This document shows, in pieces, positions 63,802 through 64,000 of a stretch of 64,000 nt of DNA. The stretch comes from Ectobius pallidus (Eukaryota > Arthropoda > Insecta > Blattodea > Ectobiidae): NCBI GenBank assembly GCA_964059195.1, contig CAXKWD010000004.1:118127938-118191937 (forward strand), written 5' to 3'. Every line of letters starts with the position of its first letter. Within the stretch, counting starts at the first letter, position 1. The notes under the pieces were generated by a model. It was not told where the DNA came from and ran no database searches. It saw only the letters and a program-made list of their open reading frames with translations. The translations under genes and the position numbers were made by a program.

Positions 63802-64000
63802 AGTAATAAGCTGGAACGAATACAAAGAAAATTTGTCTCCCTTATACGTAGTAAGTTTAACAGAAATCTGGACTACGATGATATACTCAAGTTATTAAAT
63901 TTGGAAACATTATATAATAGGCGTGTTTCTGCAGATGCTAATTTCATAGCTAAAGTCTTTCGTGGGGAAATACATTGCAAATCAATTTTAGATAGCATAG
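63802..64000 (+). CDS. LINE ORF2 continuation after TIR element 3
   Basis: It reads SNKLERIQRKFVSLIRSKFN, then RNLDYDDILKLLNLETLYNR, open to the window edge. This is the RT C-terminal '(L/I)E.(I/V)Q.KF' segment that should follow YCSVAYNSITVSDS at 61363-61409, in the same frame once the insertion and one AGTA are removed. It continues beyond 64000. Confidence 0.9.

Noticed and set aside
1..64000. Endogenous viral elements
   Set aside because: I saw no gag-protease-pol-LTR order, capsid or viral replicase motif. All RTs are non-LTR type.

Overview
The window is eukaryotic and almost certainly arthropod. It is AT-rich, has no operons, carries spliced exons of one animal metabolic gene, and is otherwise filled with non-LTR retrotransposons, hAT, mariner, pogo and less familiar DNA transposons, tRNA-derived SINEs and tandem repeats. 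The repeat families and very large introns suggest a big-genome insect such as a cockroach; the species is inference.

Host gene. Three phase-0 exons on the + strand (11984-12124, 42194-42436, 51509-51709) encode 195 contiguous residues of the FAD-binding/connecting region of a diflavin reductase, best matched to methionine synthase reductase (MTRR). The introns between them are about 30.1 kb and 9.1 kb, and the gene runs off both window edges, so nearly everything else is intronic.

Layout. 0-4 kb: inverted and tandem repeats and a TATA-bearing dispersed repeat. 3.7-9.75 kb: a long-inverted-repeat element with tRNA-like (Pol III box) sequences in its arms, interrupted by two TIR elements that make 4-bp target duplications (4479-7257, 7741-9343). 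13.5-16.9 kb: a 112-bp minisatellite, then a deleted copy of a third such family split by an element with a 3-bp duplication, then a further tRNA-like arm. 16.9-19.3 kb: an endonuclease fragment, a hAT remnant and a MITE. 20.4-23.4 kb: LINE 3' end, SINE with 12-bp TSD, and an internally deleted hAT with 8-bp TSD. 23.9-27.3 kb: an I-like LINE with RNase H and a 13-bp TSD. 27.9-30.0 kb: a TIR element carrying a decayed transposase. 31.6-34.2 kb: a broken transposon-type gene split by a hAT. 36.6-39.5 kb: an intact R2-like ORF of 975 codons. 40.3-41.7 kb: a tandem array. 42.7-51.3 kb (intron 2): a nest of a pogo/Tigger element, a CAGGGTGTCCAC-ended element, a LINE fragment and an Academ-like element with five 515-bp tandem copies of its end. 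51.9-55.3 kb: two hATs and an inverted-repeat element. 56.4-57.4 kb: a mariner made of two inverted 3' ends. 57.6-64 kb: a two-ORF LINE interrupted by the full-length third TIR family.

Main candidate novelty. Four TIR elements with apparent 4-bp target duplications each carry a private 10-14-bp motif repeated six to nine times, concentrated toward both ends: GTGACGGAATTAC, GTCACGGACTAAC, GTCACACCCGTCAC and GACATATCGG. The first three share a GTGAC/GTCAC core. One member still holds a transposase remnant. They look like a related transposon group whose ends are defined by family-specific interspersed binding-site arrays; the superfamily assignment (Sola-like is one option) is not proven.
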